Shown one piece after another: positions 48,484 to 57,160 of a DNA stretch of 64,000 nt. A program made the translations under genes and the position numbers. Every line of letters starts with the position of its first letter. The stretch's first letter is position 1. The notes under the pieces were generated by a model. It did not search any database, had not been told where the DNA came from, and was given only the letters and a program-made list of their open reading frames with translations. Source of the DNA: an uncultured Flavobacteriales bacterium (GTDB lineage Bacteria > Bacteroidota > Bacteroidia > Flavobacteriales_D > Crocinitomicaceae); the NCBI GenBank assembly GCA_905480145.1, contig CAJQPA010000026.1, positions 1-64,000 on the forward strand, written 5' to 3'.

Positions 48484-49140
48484 TTAACGAAATGAGCTTA
48501 AAAATTGATTCATATCCTCAAACATCCAGTCAGAAATGCTCAATTTAGGTTCGGGATTATGAGTTTTTTCTGGGATGCAAACGACTTTCATTTGGGCTGC
48601 TTTACCAGATATAATTCCATTTAGAGAATCTTCAATGACCAAACATTTTCGAGGAGAAACCTCTAGATTTTCAGCGACCGTTAAATATACTGCAGGATGT
48701 GGCTTGCCATATTTTTCATCTTCAGCAGAATGCACAAAATCAAATTTACCAGCTATTTTTAGCGTATTTAAAACGGCTTCAATAAGGACTGAATAAGAGG
48801 ATGTTCCGAGGCCAATTTTAATGTTTTTTGACCGCAAAAAATCTAAAGTTTCAAGAACACCTTTGAGTGGTTTTCCATGCTCAGATATAAGAGCAATCAT
48901 TCGATCAATAATTTTGTTTTCAACTTCTTTTGGACTAACGTTGTTCCATCCAATTTCTTGAAACCAGAATTCGATTACCTCGTCAATTCTCAATCCAACG
49001 GTTTTCTGAAAGTCTTTTTTCGTCAGCGGACATCCAACAGATTTAAAGACTTCTTCCATCGCAATTTTCCACAATGGTTCTGAGTCGATTAATACGCCGT
49101 CCATGTCAAAAATTACTGCTTCAAAATTGCCTAATTTCAT
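48484..49140 (-). CDS. HAD-family phosphatase (beta-phosphoglucomutase-like)
   Basis: 218 aa. HAD motif I is FEAVIFDMDGVLIDSEPLW with the nucleophile Asp11-x-Asp13, motif II is IGLGTSSYSVL, the motif III Lys is in EDEKYGKPHPAVYL, and motif IV is CLVIEDSLNGIISGKAAQM. A helical C1 cap follows motif I. The D-G-V-L-I-D-S-E-P start and K-P-x-P motif place it with beta-phosphoglucomutase/sugar-phosphatase-type enzymes (like YniC or YcjU); the sugar phosphate is unknown. Its ATG directly abuts the stop of the upstream beta-propeller gene, indicating coupling. Confidence 0.9.
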   Translation of the reverse strand: MKLGNFEAVIFDMDGVLIDSEPLWKIAMEEVFKSVGCPLTKKDFQKTVGLRIDEVIEFWFQEIGWNNVSPKEVENKIIDRMIALISEHGKPLKGVLETLDFLRSKNIKIGLGTSSYSVLIEAVLNTLKIAGKFDFVHSAEDEKYGKPHPAVYLTVAENLEVSPRKCLVIEDSLNGIISGKAAQMKVVCIPEKTHNPEPKLSISDWMFEDMNQFLSSFR

Positions 49141-49977
49141 TTAGTTGATTTTTATTGTGTAAAGTTTGCCTCCTCCCAGAAAGTCTGTTTTTTCATCCAC
49201 CACCACTACTTTATTTGGCCCTGTTATAAGCAGCCCCTCTTTCTGAGAATACTTATCAAAAAGGTGTTCTTTCTTTAATATAAGCTTATTTTTCGCATAT
49301 TTAAATATTAATATGCGGTTATATGTCAATATGTATAGTTTCTCTTGACAGTAGTCTGCTGCGGTAACCGCATCAATTAGCCAACCATTCTCACCGATAT
49401 ATAGTTCTCGACTTTTCTTTAATGAGTAGGCTCCTGGTTTTTTTGAAATCGAATAAAACGAAGTTGCACCCTTCCAAGGATCACTGTTTGTTTTTGTTAG
49501 AATGACCAGGGAATCACCTCGACAAAACATAGCTTCTGCGTCGAAGTCAAAGTGTTGTTTGTCTGGGGGGAAATTAATCTGATCGGCATAATTAAAATAT
49601 ATTTTTTCAGGAATAACAGTATCCATTATTTCTATATCGGTAATTTTTATTTTAAGTATAGCGAGTGTTTTACGCTTGTTTTTATTGTTGCCAAAATCTC
49701 CAATATACAAATGGTTTTCATCTCTGGTCAGCTCTTCCCAGTCTTTATTTTTTGCGCCCTTTACTTTGATTTTTTTAAGCAATTCTCCTCTATGATTGAT
49801 GAGGTAAATAATAGCTTTATTTCCGCCATCATTTATTGAAATAAAAACTGAATCATTGAGCTGTTCAATTCCCGAGGCTTCGTTCAACTCTTTGGGTAGT
49901 TCGAAGCTATTTATAGTCTGTGCTTGAACATTAAATTGTAAGGTAAACAAGGAGAAAATGAACAGGAGGTGTCTCAT
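49141..49977 (-). CDS. Secreted beta-propeller-like protein of unknown function
   Basis: 278 aa. A signal peptide (MRHLLFIFSLFTLQFNVQAQ) puts it outside the cytoplasm. The rest is beta-rich with repeated blade-like strands: LNEASGIEQLNDSVFISINDGG, KNKDWEELTRDENHLYIGDFGNNKNKRKTL, FDFDAEAMFCRGDSLVILTK, LIDAVTAADYCQEKLYILTY and GLLITGPNKVVVVDEKTDFLGGG. I recognise this as a Bacteroidota family with D-W-E-(D/E)-(I/L) and Y-I-G-D-(F/I)-G-N-N motifs, but it has no functional name I can defend. It is followed without a gap by the HAD phosphatase. Confidence 0.75.
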   Translation of the reverse strand: MRHLLFIFSLFTLQFNVQAQTINSFELPKELNEASGIEQLNDSVFISINDGGNKAIIYLINHRGELLKKIKVKGAKNKDWEELTRDENHLYIGDFGNNKNKRKTLAILKIKITDIEIMDTVIPEKIYFNYADQINFPPDKQHFDFDAEAMFCRGDSLVILTKTNSDPWKGATSFYSISKKPGAYSLKKSRELYIGENGWLIDAVTAADYCQEKLYILTYNRILIFKYAKNKLILKKEHLFDKYSQKEGLLITGPNKVVVVDEKTDFLGGGKLYTIKIN

Positions 49978-49991
49978 AATTCTCTTGGGAC

Positions 49992-51248
49992 TTAAGGCTT
50001 TGTAATTTTAATAACCTCAATTCTATTTTCACTTACTTCCTCTACTAAAAAATCTAATTCAGAGTGAAATAATTTGGCGCCTGCTTTCGGAATTTCTTCT
50101 AAGTGATGAATAATGAATCCACCTAAAGTTCCAAATTCCTCCCCAACCTCAATGTTTAGTTTGTATTTTTCGTTGATGTAATCAAGATCTGTTCGCGCAG
50201 AAAAGCGGTATTCATTTTTAGAAATTTTCTGTTCTAGCAGGGCCTCGTTGTCGTGTTCATCTTCAATTTCTCCAAAAATTTCTTCAATGACATCTTCTAT
50301 TGTAATCATCCCTGCTGTTCCGCCATATTCATCTACAACGATAGCGACGTTTCCAGACTTGCTACTAAAGAGTTCTAACAATTCTTTACCAGGGATTGCT
50401 TCAGGAACAAATGGTATTGGCAATAAAATATGCTTAATGGTTTCGGGGGATTTGAACATTTCGAATGAATGCACATATCCGATTATGTTGTCGATGTTTT
50501 CTTTGTAGACAATAATTTTTGATTTTCCTGTTGAAATGAACTTCTTTTGTAACTCTTTGATGTCTTCATTTAATTCAACAGAAATCAATTCCGTTCTTGG
50601 AATCATACAATCCCTAGCTTTGACAGAATCAAAATCTAATGCGTTCTGAAGGATTTGCATTTCATTTCCTAAATCTTGTTCATCTTCAATACGCTCGTTG
50701 ATATCTTGCACATAATGCTCTAAATCCACTTTTGAGAATACTTTTTCTCCAGTCGAATTGTCAACTTTTAATATTTTAAGGAAAATGGCGCTCAACCATA
50801 AAACGACATAAGTAGGTAAGAATAATAAGATATAAATAACAAACATTGGATATAACACCAATGATAAATATCTATTAGGGTTAATCTGGACAAGTGCTTT
50901 AGGTAAAAACTCAGCAACAATTAAAACTAAAAATGTAGATAGAATTGTTTGTATAAGAAGTTCAAGTAGCGAGTCTGGAGCAATTCCCCAGCCTTGTATT
51001 GTAGGCCCAAGTAACTTAGCAGAAAACAGACCAAAAAGGACCAGTGCAATATTATTGCCCAATAGCAACATGGCAATAAAACGTGATTCATTCTGATAAA
51101 ATGTACCGAGAATTTTACCACTAATTGACCCACTAACCTTGTCTAGTTCAACCTTCAATCTATTCGATGAAAGGTAAGCAATCTCCATGCTGGAAAAGAA
51201 AGCAGAAAAAATTAATGTAATAATAATGCCGATCAGCGGAACTTCCAT
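49992..51248 (-). CDS. CNNM/CBS/CorC-domain membrane protein (hemolysin C-like; possible GldE)
   Basis: 418 aa. The N-terminal DUF21/CNNM domain has three or four helices and starts PLIGIIITLIFSAFFSSMEI-AYLSSNRLKVE. A CBS pair follows (about 200-320: VKARDCMIPRTELISVEL, VAIVVDEYGGTAGMITIEDV-IEEIFGEI). A CorC/HlyC ligand domain forms the end (EYRFSARTDLDYINEKYKLN, GEEFGTLGGFIIHHLEEIP). Such proteins are linked to magnesium or cobalt transport. In Flavobacterium the gliding protein GldE has this same layout and adjoins gldD. GldD is not adjacent here, so the GldE label is only a possibility. Confidence 0.9.
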   Translation of the reverse strand: MEVPLIGIIITLIFSAFFSSMEIAYLSSNRLKVELDKVSGSISGKILGTFYQNESRFIAMLLLGNNIALVLFGLFSAKLLGPTIQGWGIAPDSLLELLIQTILSTFLVLIVAEFLPKALVQINPNRYLSLVLYPMFVIYILLFLPTYVVLWLSAIFLKILKVDNSTGEKVFSKVDLEHYVQDINERIEDEQDLGNEMQILQNALDFDSVKARDCMIPRTELISVELNEDIKELQKKFISTGKSKIIVYKENIDNIIGYVHSFEMFKSPETIKHILLPIPFVPEAIPGKELLELFSSKSGNVAIVVDEYGGTAGMITIEDVIEEIFGEIEDEHDNEALLEQKISKNEYRFSARTDLDYINEKYKLNIEVGEEFGTLGGFIIHHLEEIPKAGAKLFHSELDFLVEEVSENRIEVIKITKP

Positions 51249-51288
51249 ATGTACTTGTTACACTAGCAAGATACTAAATTAGAATTGT

Positions 51289-52563
51289 TTAAAGAACATC
51301 GAAACCAATATCCGATCGATAATTTGAGTTATCAAACTTGATATTTTCTATCGTTTCATATGATTTTTTCAATGCTGTTTTTAAATCTTTACCATAAGAA
51401 GTGGCTGCTAATACACGTCCGCCATTAGATGTAATTACTGGGCCGTCTTCTTTTGTGCCAGCGTGAAAAATGAGACTGTTTGACTCATTATTTAAACCAT
51501 AAATCTGCTTTCCTTTTTGATATGACTCAGGATATCCACCCGACACCATCATTACTGTTGCAGCACTTCTTTCATCAAATACAACATCTCTTTCTGATAA
51601 AGTGTTTGTTCCAACACCATCGAGTAAGTCAAGTAAATCTGACTTTAGGCGAGGAATTACAACTTCCGTTTCAGGGTCACCCATTCGGCAATTGTATTCA
51701 ATTACATAGGGTTCATTCTTAACGTTAATGATTCCAAAAAAGATAAACCCTTTATAGACAATTCCTTCTTTTCTTAACCCCTTTACTGTTGGGATAATAA
51801 TTTGATTTTCAATTTTATCTAAAAACGTTGGATTAGCAAATGGAACAGGAGAAACAGCACCCATACCGCCAGTGTTTAAACCAGTATTACCTTCTCCAAT
51901 GCGCTTATAATCTTTTGCTTCAGGTAATTTTTTATAAGACATCCCGTCGGTGATAACAAAACAAGACAATTCTACGCCATCTAAAAACTGTTCTATAACT
52001 ACCCGAGAACTAGCATCGCCAAATTTTGCATCGGCAAGCATACTTTTTAATTCTTTTTTGGCTTCTTTAAGGTTGTCTAAAATTAAGACTCCTTTCCCCG
52101 CCGCTAACCCATCTGCTTTTAAAACATATGGCGCATTCATCTTTTCTAAAAAGGCATATCCGTTTTCTAAAGTGTCTTTAGTGAACGTGCCATATTTCGC
52201 CGTGGGAATGTTATGACGCTTCATGAATTCCTTCGCGAAATCTTTACTTCCTTCTAGTTGAGCGGCTTCTTTATTGGGACCGATTACTGGAACTTTTGAC
52301 AATTTATCGTCTGCCTCAAAAAAGTCAACAATTCCGTTAACTAATGGATCTTCTGGCCCAACAACAACCATATTTATATTGTTCTCAATAACAAAGGTTT
52401 TAATCTCTTCGAAATTAGACAATGAAAGGTTTACATTTTTACCATGCTTTTTCGTCCCGGCATTTCCTGGAGCGATAAATAATTCTTTTAATACAGAACT
52501 TTGGGCCATTTTCCATGCTAAAGCATGTTCTCTTCCTCCAGATCCTAAAAGCAGTATGCGCAT
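51289..52563 (-). CDS. purD: Phosphoribosylamine-glycine ligase
   Basis: 424 aa, normal for GARS, the ATP-grasp enzyme that joins phosphoribosylamine and glycine in the second step of purine synthesis. Motifs are the start MRILLLGSGGREHALAWKMA, GPEDPLVNGIVDFF, the ATP-grasp lid APYVLKADGLAAGKGVLI, VIEQFLDGVELSCFV, GEGNTGLNTGGMGAVSPVPF, VIEYNCRMGDPETEVV and the C-terminal VMMVSGGYPESYQKG. It lies 5 nt downstream of purQ, so the two form a pur operon. Confidence 0.98.
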   Translation of the reverse strand: MRILLLGSGGREHALAWKMAQSSVLKELFIAPGNAGTKKHGKNVNLSLSNFEEIKTFVIENNINMVVVGPEDPLVNGIVDFFEADDKLSKVPVIGPNKEAAQLEGSKDFAKEFMKRHNIPTAKYGTFTKDTLENGYAFLEKMNAPYVLKADGLAAGKGVLILDNLKEAKKELKSMLADAKFGDASSRVVIEQFLDGVELSCFVITDGMSYKKLPEAKDYKRIGEGNTGLNTGGMGAVSPVPFANPTFLDKIENQIIIPTVKGLRKEGIVYKGFIFFGIINVKNEPYVIEYNCRMGDPETEVVIPRLKSDLLDLLDGVGTNTLSERDVVFDERSAATVMMVSGGYPESYQKGKQIYGLNNESNSLIFHAGTKEDGPVITSNGGRVLAATSYGKDLKTALKKSYETIENIKFDNSNYRSDIGFDVL

Positions 52564-52568
52564 AATTC

Positions 52569-53264
52569 TTAGTTAAGTTGGCAATGATTCAAAAGAGATA
52601 AAAACATTTCTTTTCCGTCTTCATTTGCTAATTCTACATCGGAAGCTCTTTCTGGATGGGGCATCATCCCGAATACATTTCTTCCTTCATTACAAATGCC
52701 CGCAATGTTTTCTATCGCGCCGTTTGGGTTAGAGGCTTTGCTGACCTCACCGTCTTCGTTACAATATTTAAATAAAATTTGATCATTTGCTTCTAGCTTT
52801 GCAATCGTTTCTTTTGGGGCATAATATCTCCCTTCACCATGGGCGATTGGAATTTGATATGCTTTTGACATGTTCAAGTCTTTTGTGATTGCAGAATCCA
52901 TTGTAGATGCTTTTAAATAAACATTTTTACAAATGAATTTTTGATTGTCATTATGCAACAAAGCTCCTTCAAGAAGTCCAGACTCTGTCAAAATTTGAAA
53001 ACCATTGCAAATCCCCATAACGTATCCGCCATTGTTGGCATGCTTAATTACTTCCCCCATAATTGGAGATAATTTAGCAATAGCTCCAGAGCGCAAATAA
53101 TCGCCATAAGAAAACCCACCCGGCAACACTACAAAATCAACACCTTGTAAATCGGTATCCTTGTGCCATAAGCGAGTAACCTCTTGATTAAGAATAGTTT
53201 CTAAAACGTATGTAATGTCTTCATCACAATTAGATCCTGGGAAAGTAACAACTCCAAATTTCAT
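52569..53264 (-). CDS. purQ: Phosphoribosylformylglycinamidine synthase, glutaminase subunit
   Basis: 231 aa from the ATG at 53264; an in-frame TTG at 53294 is overlapped by the promoter. PurQ hydrolyses glutamine to feed ammonia to PurL with PurS. The class-I amidotransferase triad is visible: the Cys in VMGICNGFQILTE, and the His and Glu in MMPHPERASD. KFGVVTFPGSNCDED, LPGGFSYGDYLRSGAIA and GRYYAP are also present. The separate PurQ (rather than a fused PurL) implies the PurSQL form, but purS and purL are not in the window. It is followed after 5 nt by purD. Confidence 0.97.
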   Translation of the reverse strand: MKFGVVTFPGSNCDEDITYVLETILNQEVTRLWHKDTDLQGVDFVVLPGGFSYGDYLRSGAIAKLSPIMGEVIKHANNGGYVMGICNGFQILTESGLLEGALLHNDNQKFICKNVYLKASTMDSAITKDLNMSKAYQIPIAHGEGRYYAPKETIAKLEANDQILFKYCNEDGEVSKASNPNGAIENIAGICNEGRNVFGMMPHPERASDVELANEDGKEMFLSLLNHCQLN

Positions 53265-53291
53265 GTTAATGTCTTTAAAATTAGCTTGCGA

Positions 53292-53299
53292 CAAAATTA
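53292..53299 (-). promoter_or_regulatory. -7 box (TAATTTTG) of the purQ-purD operon
   Basis: An exact TAnnTTTG on the minus strand, 28 nt upstream of the ATG at 53264. It supports that ATG as the start. Confidence 0.5.
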
Positions 53300-53342
53300 C
53301 TATAATATACTGTTAGGGCAGAATAAAAACGAAAGTATTTGG

Positions 53343-54314
53343 CTAAAATATGAGGTCTTCATATGGCACGAAAAACTTGGTAATCGCATAGATGGTAAGA
53401 ATATAGAAAATCACTGATGCCACCTTGTTTGGTTTAGAATTGCCAAATGAGTAAGGAAGCACGAGAGCAAGAGGCACAAAACACAAACTGAACACTTGAA
53501 TTTTTCTAAAGGCTAAAGCATCAAGTAAAAACAACCCAAAGGTAAAAACAGCAAACAGAAGAAGCATTCTGAATACTTTTTTTAGTCGAATAGAACTTGA
53601 ATTCATCGAGCTAAATAAATTCCCAATTCCCAAAAAGAAAAGTATAAATAAACTACCAATAACCAGCCACATATCAATTAGAAATACTTCTGCTGACGAG
53701 CTATTAAAATTTTCTTTGCCAATGTTGATTTGAATAAATGTTAAATAAACCAGCGCGTAAACAATAGGTATAATGAAGCCGGTCATTAGTAAAGCTGATT
53801 CTCTCAAAATAAATGGACGGCTAATCCAAACAATTAAAAAGATGAAGGGTAATGCGAAAATTAATAAGGGAAAAAATGTACAAGCAATTCCAAATAGAAA
53901 ACCCGCGTTGAACACTATTTTTCTACCGTCATCTTTTTGTCTTAAACGAAAGAGCTGCCGAGTCATTAAAATGAGAAAAAACTGAGTAATTACAAGCCCA
54001 TCGATGAAATAGAAAGAATGAAAGAAACTTAAATAGATTACATAAAGAATTGCCGGAAGAAAGTTGTTTTTTTCTGAAAACTCATTCCTATTGAAAAGGC
54101 CATTGATTATAATGGCGCTTGTTGTGATAACAGTGCCTGAAAGTATTGTGTTTAGTAATAAATTTCCAACTTGGATATTTCCCCAAAAGCCAAACGACAC
54201 TTCTGATTCGGAAAGGTGATACGGAAAAAATGTATTTAACAACAAAAAAACGATCACTGCGACCGGAATGAGGGCTAAGACGAAAGGGTTATTTTGTCGA
54301 AAAAGGTTTAACAT
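53343..54314 (-). CDS. DUF6427-like polytopic membrane protein
   Basis: 323 aa with eight to ten hydrophobic helices and very short loops. It begins MLNLFRQNNPFVLALIPV, then FPYHLSESEVSFGFWGNIQVGN, ILSGTVITTSAIIINGLFNRNEF, YVIYLSFFHSFYFIDG and FILRESALLMTGFIIPIVYA. I recall this set as the DUF6427 family of flavobacterial inner-membrane proteins, which has no established function. It lies near the purQ-purD operon but has its own 78-bp upstream space relative to purQ and is divergent from the DksA-like gene. Confidence 0.78.
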   Translation of the reverse strand: MLNLFRQNNPFVLALIPVAVIVFLLLNTFFPYHLSESEVSFGFWGNIQVGNLLLNTILSGTVITTSAIIINGLFNRNEFSEKNNFLPAILYVIYLSFFHSFYFIDGLVITQFFLILMTRQLFRLRQKDDGRKIVFNAGFLFGIACTFFPLLIFALPFIFLIVWISRPFILRESALLMTGFIIPIVYALVYLTFIQINIGKENFNSSSAEVFLIDMWLVIGSLFILFFLGIGNLFSSMNSSSIRLKKVFRMLLLFAVFTFGLFLLDALAFRKIQVFSLCFVPLALVLPYSFGNSKPNKVASVIFYILTIYAITKFFVPYEDLIF

Positions 54315-54439
54315 TGAAGCGAAGATACATTTTTATCGAATGTTTATTGCTTAGTATCACTTAGAATTATATATTTAAGCTTTGCTTGATTTTTATTCAC
54401 GATTAAGGAAAAGACTAACCACATTAAAAAATTAATATT

Positions 54440-54814
54440 ATGGCTACTTCAAGATATAACGATGCAGATTTAAAAGAATTCAAAGACCTTATCAACGAGA
54501 AGTTAAAAGAGGCTCAAATAGATTTAGATTTATTGAAGGGGTCTTTGTCTCATAATGATGATCATGGCACAGACGATACCGGAAGATCATTTAACATGAT
54601 GGAAGATGGTTCTGACACATTATCTCGCGAAGAAATGGCTCAGTTAGCAAGCAGACAAGAAAAATTCATTGGGAATTTACAAAATGCTTTGGTGAGAATT
54701 GAGAACAAAACTTACGGTATTTGCCGAGCGACGGGAAAATTAATTCAGAAAAAAAGGTTAATGCTAGTTCCTCACGCCACTTTGAGTATTGAAGCTAAAA
54801 ATGCGCAAAGCTAA
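54440..54814 (+). CDS. TraR/DksA-family protein with a degenerate zinc finger
   Basis: 124 aa. A coiled-coil N-terminal two-thirds (RYNDADLKEFKDLINEKLKE, EEMAQLASRQEKFIGNLQNALVRIE) precedes the finger region YGICRATGKLIQKKRLMLVPHATLSIEA. In classical DksA this region has four Cys; here only Cys95 remains and the other positions are Thr, Pro or His. Most flavobacterial homologues I recall show the same loss, so it is probably a family trait rather than damage. DksA-type proteins insert into the RNA polymerase secondary channel and tune transcription with ppGpp. It is followed after 6 nt by lspA. Confidence 0.9.
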   Translation: MATSRYNDADLKEFKDLINEKLKEAQIDLDLLKGSLSHNDDHGTDDTGRSFNMMEDGSDTLSREEMAQLASRQEKFIGNLQNALVRIENKTYGICRATGKLIQKKRLMLVPHATLSIEAKNAQS

Positions 54815-54820
54815 ACTTCT

Positions 54821-55456
54821 GTGAAGAAAAAAATTCTGATTATCTCCCTCCTTGTTCTTGCAATTTTACTAGCCGATCAGCTGGTAAAAATTTATGTAAA
54901 ATTAAATTTTTCATATGGAGAATCGTTTCCGTTAATCGGAGATTGGTTCGTTGCAGAATACATTGAAAATCAAGGAATGGCTTTCGGGACTTCTTTTGGC
55001 TCTAAAGCATGGCATAAGTTGGCGTTAAGTCTTTTCAGAGTCGCCGCAATTTCTGGTCTCTGTTACTACTGGATTAAGCAACTTAAGCAAGGTGCCAGCG
55101 TGGAATATTTAATTGCATTAGGATTGGTCTTTGCAGGAGCAACAGGAAACTTGATTGATTCTATGTTCTATGATTTCGCTTTTGATTATGATCCTTGTGC
55201 TTATGGTAATATTCTGGAAGGCTCAGGAAACATTGTTGATTGTGGCTGGGGAGAACAAGAAACTAAAAACACGGGCTTTCTTTTCGGGAATGTTGTTGAC
55301 ATGTTTAAATTTCACGCTACATGGCCAACATGGGTTCCGTGGTTGGGTGGAGGTTCTGTTTTTCCAGCGATATGGAACATTGCTGATGCGTCCATTACTT
55401 CTGGAGTAATCTTGATTTTTATCCGTCAGAAAAAGTACTTCCCAAAGAAAGATTAA
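54821..55456 (+). CDS. lspA: Lipoprotein signal peptidase (signal peptidase II)
   Basis: 211 aa with start codon GTG; no ATG is available. LspA removes signal peptides from diacylated prolipoproteins in the inner membrane. Four helices and the aspartic-protease sites are visible: DQLVKIYVKLN near the N-terminus, IENQGMAFGTSF, catalytic Asp in GATGNLIDSMFYDFAFDY and the second Asp in NIADASITSGVILIF. Between the catalytic sites lies an insertion of about 50 residues including Cys residues (DPCAYG, DCGWGEQ). This makes it longer than the usual 160-170 aa and is typical of Bacteroidota LspA. It is co-transcribed with the DksA-like gene and overlaps the convergent beta-barrel gene by 4 bp. Confidence 0.96.
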   Translation: MKKKILIISLLVLAILLADQLVKIYVKLNFSYGESFPLIGDWFVAEYIENQGMAFGTSFGSKAWHKLALSLFRVAAISGLCYYWIKQLKQGASVEYLIALGLVFAGATGNLIDSMFYDFAFDYDPCAYGNILEGSGNIVDCGWGEQETKNTGFLFGNVVDMFKFHATWPTWVPWLGGGSVFPAIWNIADASITSGVILIFIRQKKYFPKKD

Positions 55457-57159
55457 AATCTAAACGTTACGCCTCCCAAAACTTGAAATGCGTGAACAGG
55501 AGTGTTATACCATCGCTTGTATTTCTGAGATGCTAAATTGTTAAACTCTACAAAAGCAGAAATTCGTTTGTTATATCGGTACTCAACCCCAAGGTTTAAG
55601 TCCGATAAAAAACCAAGTTTTGTAATTCGTTGTTCGTTTTCTAATGTTGCCTCAATATCATTTGCACTGGCTAAGGCTCTTCGTCCTTCCTCTAAATTTA
55701 AGTCTAAGTTAAAAATGAACTTATCGTACAGATTGTAAGTTCCTCTTAATATGAACTGAAACTGAGGAAGGTTCCAAGCATAGCTGTTGTTTAAGACCGA
55801 ATAGGAATAGTAACGACCAATCCCATCAAATTTGATTTTTTCTTTCAACTGATACGAAATGGAAGCCTCTACTTTTGCAACATTCATTGTATCGTAAATT
55901 ACATTGAATTTATTACCCAATGATTGAATAGTATCAGTTACGAATAGTGCTTTATCTTTAATGTTTGCATAACTGAAATTAGCATCAAAGCTTATTCTTT
56001 TGCTTAAAGTCCCTTTGATTCCGCCGTAAAAATCAATCGGTGTTTTCTCATTTCTCAATTCAATGTTAGGGCGAATGAATTCGTTTTCTTGTGTTAATGA
56101 CTTAAATGAATTTTGAATTAATCCTCCTCTTATTCCTGCGTATGGAATAAAAATATCATTGAACATACTGTATTTAATTTCTGCCAGCGGATAAACATAG
56201 GCGCTTGTTGTTTCATGAACATCTACAACCAAATTAACTCCAATATTCGCCTTAAACCGATTGTTAAACAGGAAGGTTGTTATTGTTGGCTTTAGGTTTA
56301 TTACTGTATTATTTAAGACTATTCCTGAATCTAATCCATTATAACTAGCCCCCTGAATTCCATATTTGTAACCATTATATTTAATATTAAAATCAGCAGC
56401 ATAAGTTTCCTTCCCATGTTTGTAAAAAGCACTTGACATAACACCAAAAGCATTTTCCTGCCCTCTCCATCTTTTCAACTTGTCTTCCTCAATTTTTTGG
56501 GATAAGAAATTATTATAGGCTAAACCCACTTTATAATTCAATTTTGCACTGTCCTTGATATGTGAAGCATAAGAACCCGCAATTCCAAAGTCACTATAAC
56601 GCTGAGATATACTGTCTTTGTGTAAATTAAGCGTGTCAGAAATCCCATAATAGTGCAGTCCTCGATTGTTGTAATGGATATCTCCCAAGAGGGAGTAGCG
56701 GTTATCCTTAATCCCTCCATAAAGCAGTCCATTTGTTCTATCAAATTGAGCTTTGGAATAGCCTTTTATATCTCCAAAAGAACTGAGATGTTTGGCGTGT
56801 ACACCGTAAACAAATTTTCGTGAGCGTTTTGAATTAAAGAACACTTCTCCCAATGGCATTAATTCAGAACCGATACCAACTTTAGCATACGTACTGTAAA
56901 GCTGTGGGAGTTTTTCTTTGATTTTAATAGATGCAGGGTTGATTTTATCGACTTCAGAATTTGTCTCGTACTGCAATGAAAGTAGCGGATAATCTACAAT
57001 AGCCGTTGGTATAACTGTGTCAATAATACTAGGACTTAAAACACTTCTTCGTGCTTTGTCTACGTGTCTATCTGCATCCGCAATTACTATAACTGGATCA
57101 TCTTGACCAAAAGAGGTAAGAGCATTAAGAATACAGAAAATAAAAAGTGTCTTTTTCAT
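55453..57159 (-). CDS. Outer-membrane beta-barrel protein paired with the TPR protein
   Basis: 568 aa. Signal peptide (MKKTLFIFCILNALTSFGQ), a short periplasmic stretch, then barrel strands from about residue 90 to the end: YAKVGIGSELMPLGEVFF, FVYGVHAKHLSSFGDIKGY, RISFDANFSYANIKDKALF and LGVEYRYNKRISAFVEF-NNLA. It finishes with VLGGVTFRF and a terminal Phe, as BAM substrates do. It lacks a recognisable TonB plug. It follows the TPR-protein gene with a 1-nt gap, an arrangement I recall in many Bacteroidota genomes. The two products may form an envelope complex; function unknown. Confidence 0.8.
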   Translation of the reverse strand: MKKTLFIFCILNALTSFGQDDPVIVIADADRHVDKARRSVLSPSIIDTVIPTAIVDYPLLSLQYETNSEVDKINPASIKIKEKLPQLYSTYAKVGIGSELMPLGEVFFNSKRSRKFVYGVHAKHLSSFGDIKGYSKAQFDRTNGLLYGGIKDNRYSLLGDIHYNNRGLHYYGISDTLNLHKDSISQRYSDFGIAGSYASHIKDSAKLNYKVGLAYNNFLSQKIEEDKLKRWRGQENAFGVMSSAFYKHGKETYAADFNIKYNGYKYGIQGASYNGLDSGIVLNNTVINLKPTITTFLFNNRFKANIGVNLVVDVHETTSAYVYPLAEIKYSMFNDIFIPYAGIRGGLIQNSFKSLTQENEFIRPNIELRNEKTPIDFYGGIKGTLSKRISFDANFSYANIKDKALFVTDTIQSLGNKFNVIYDTMNVAKVEASISYQLKEKIKFDGIGRYYSYSVLNNSYAWNLPQFQFILRGTYNLYDKFIFNLDLNLEEGRRALASANDIEATLENEQRITKLGFLSDLNLGVEYRYNKRISAFVEFNNLASQKYKRWYNTPVHAFQVLGGVTFRF

Positions 57160-57160
57160 C

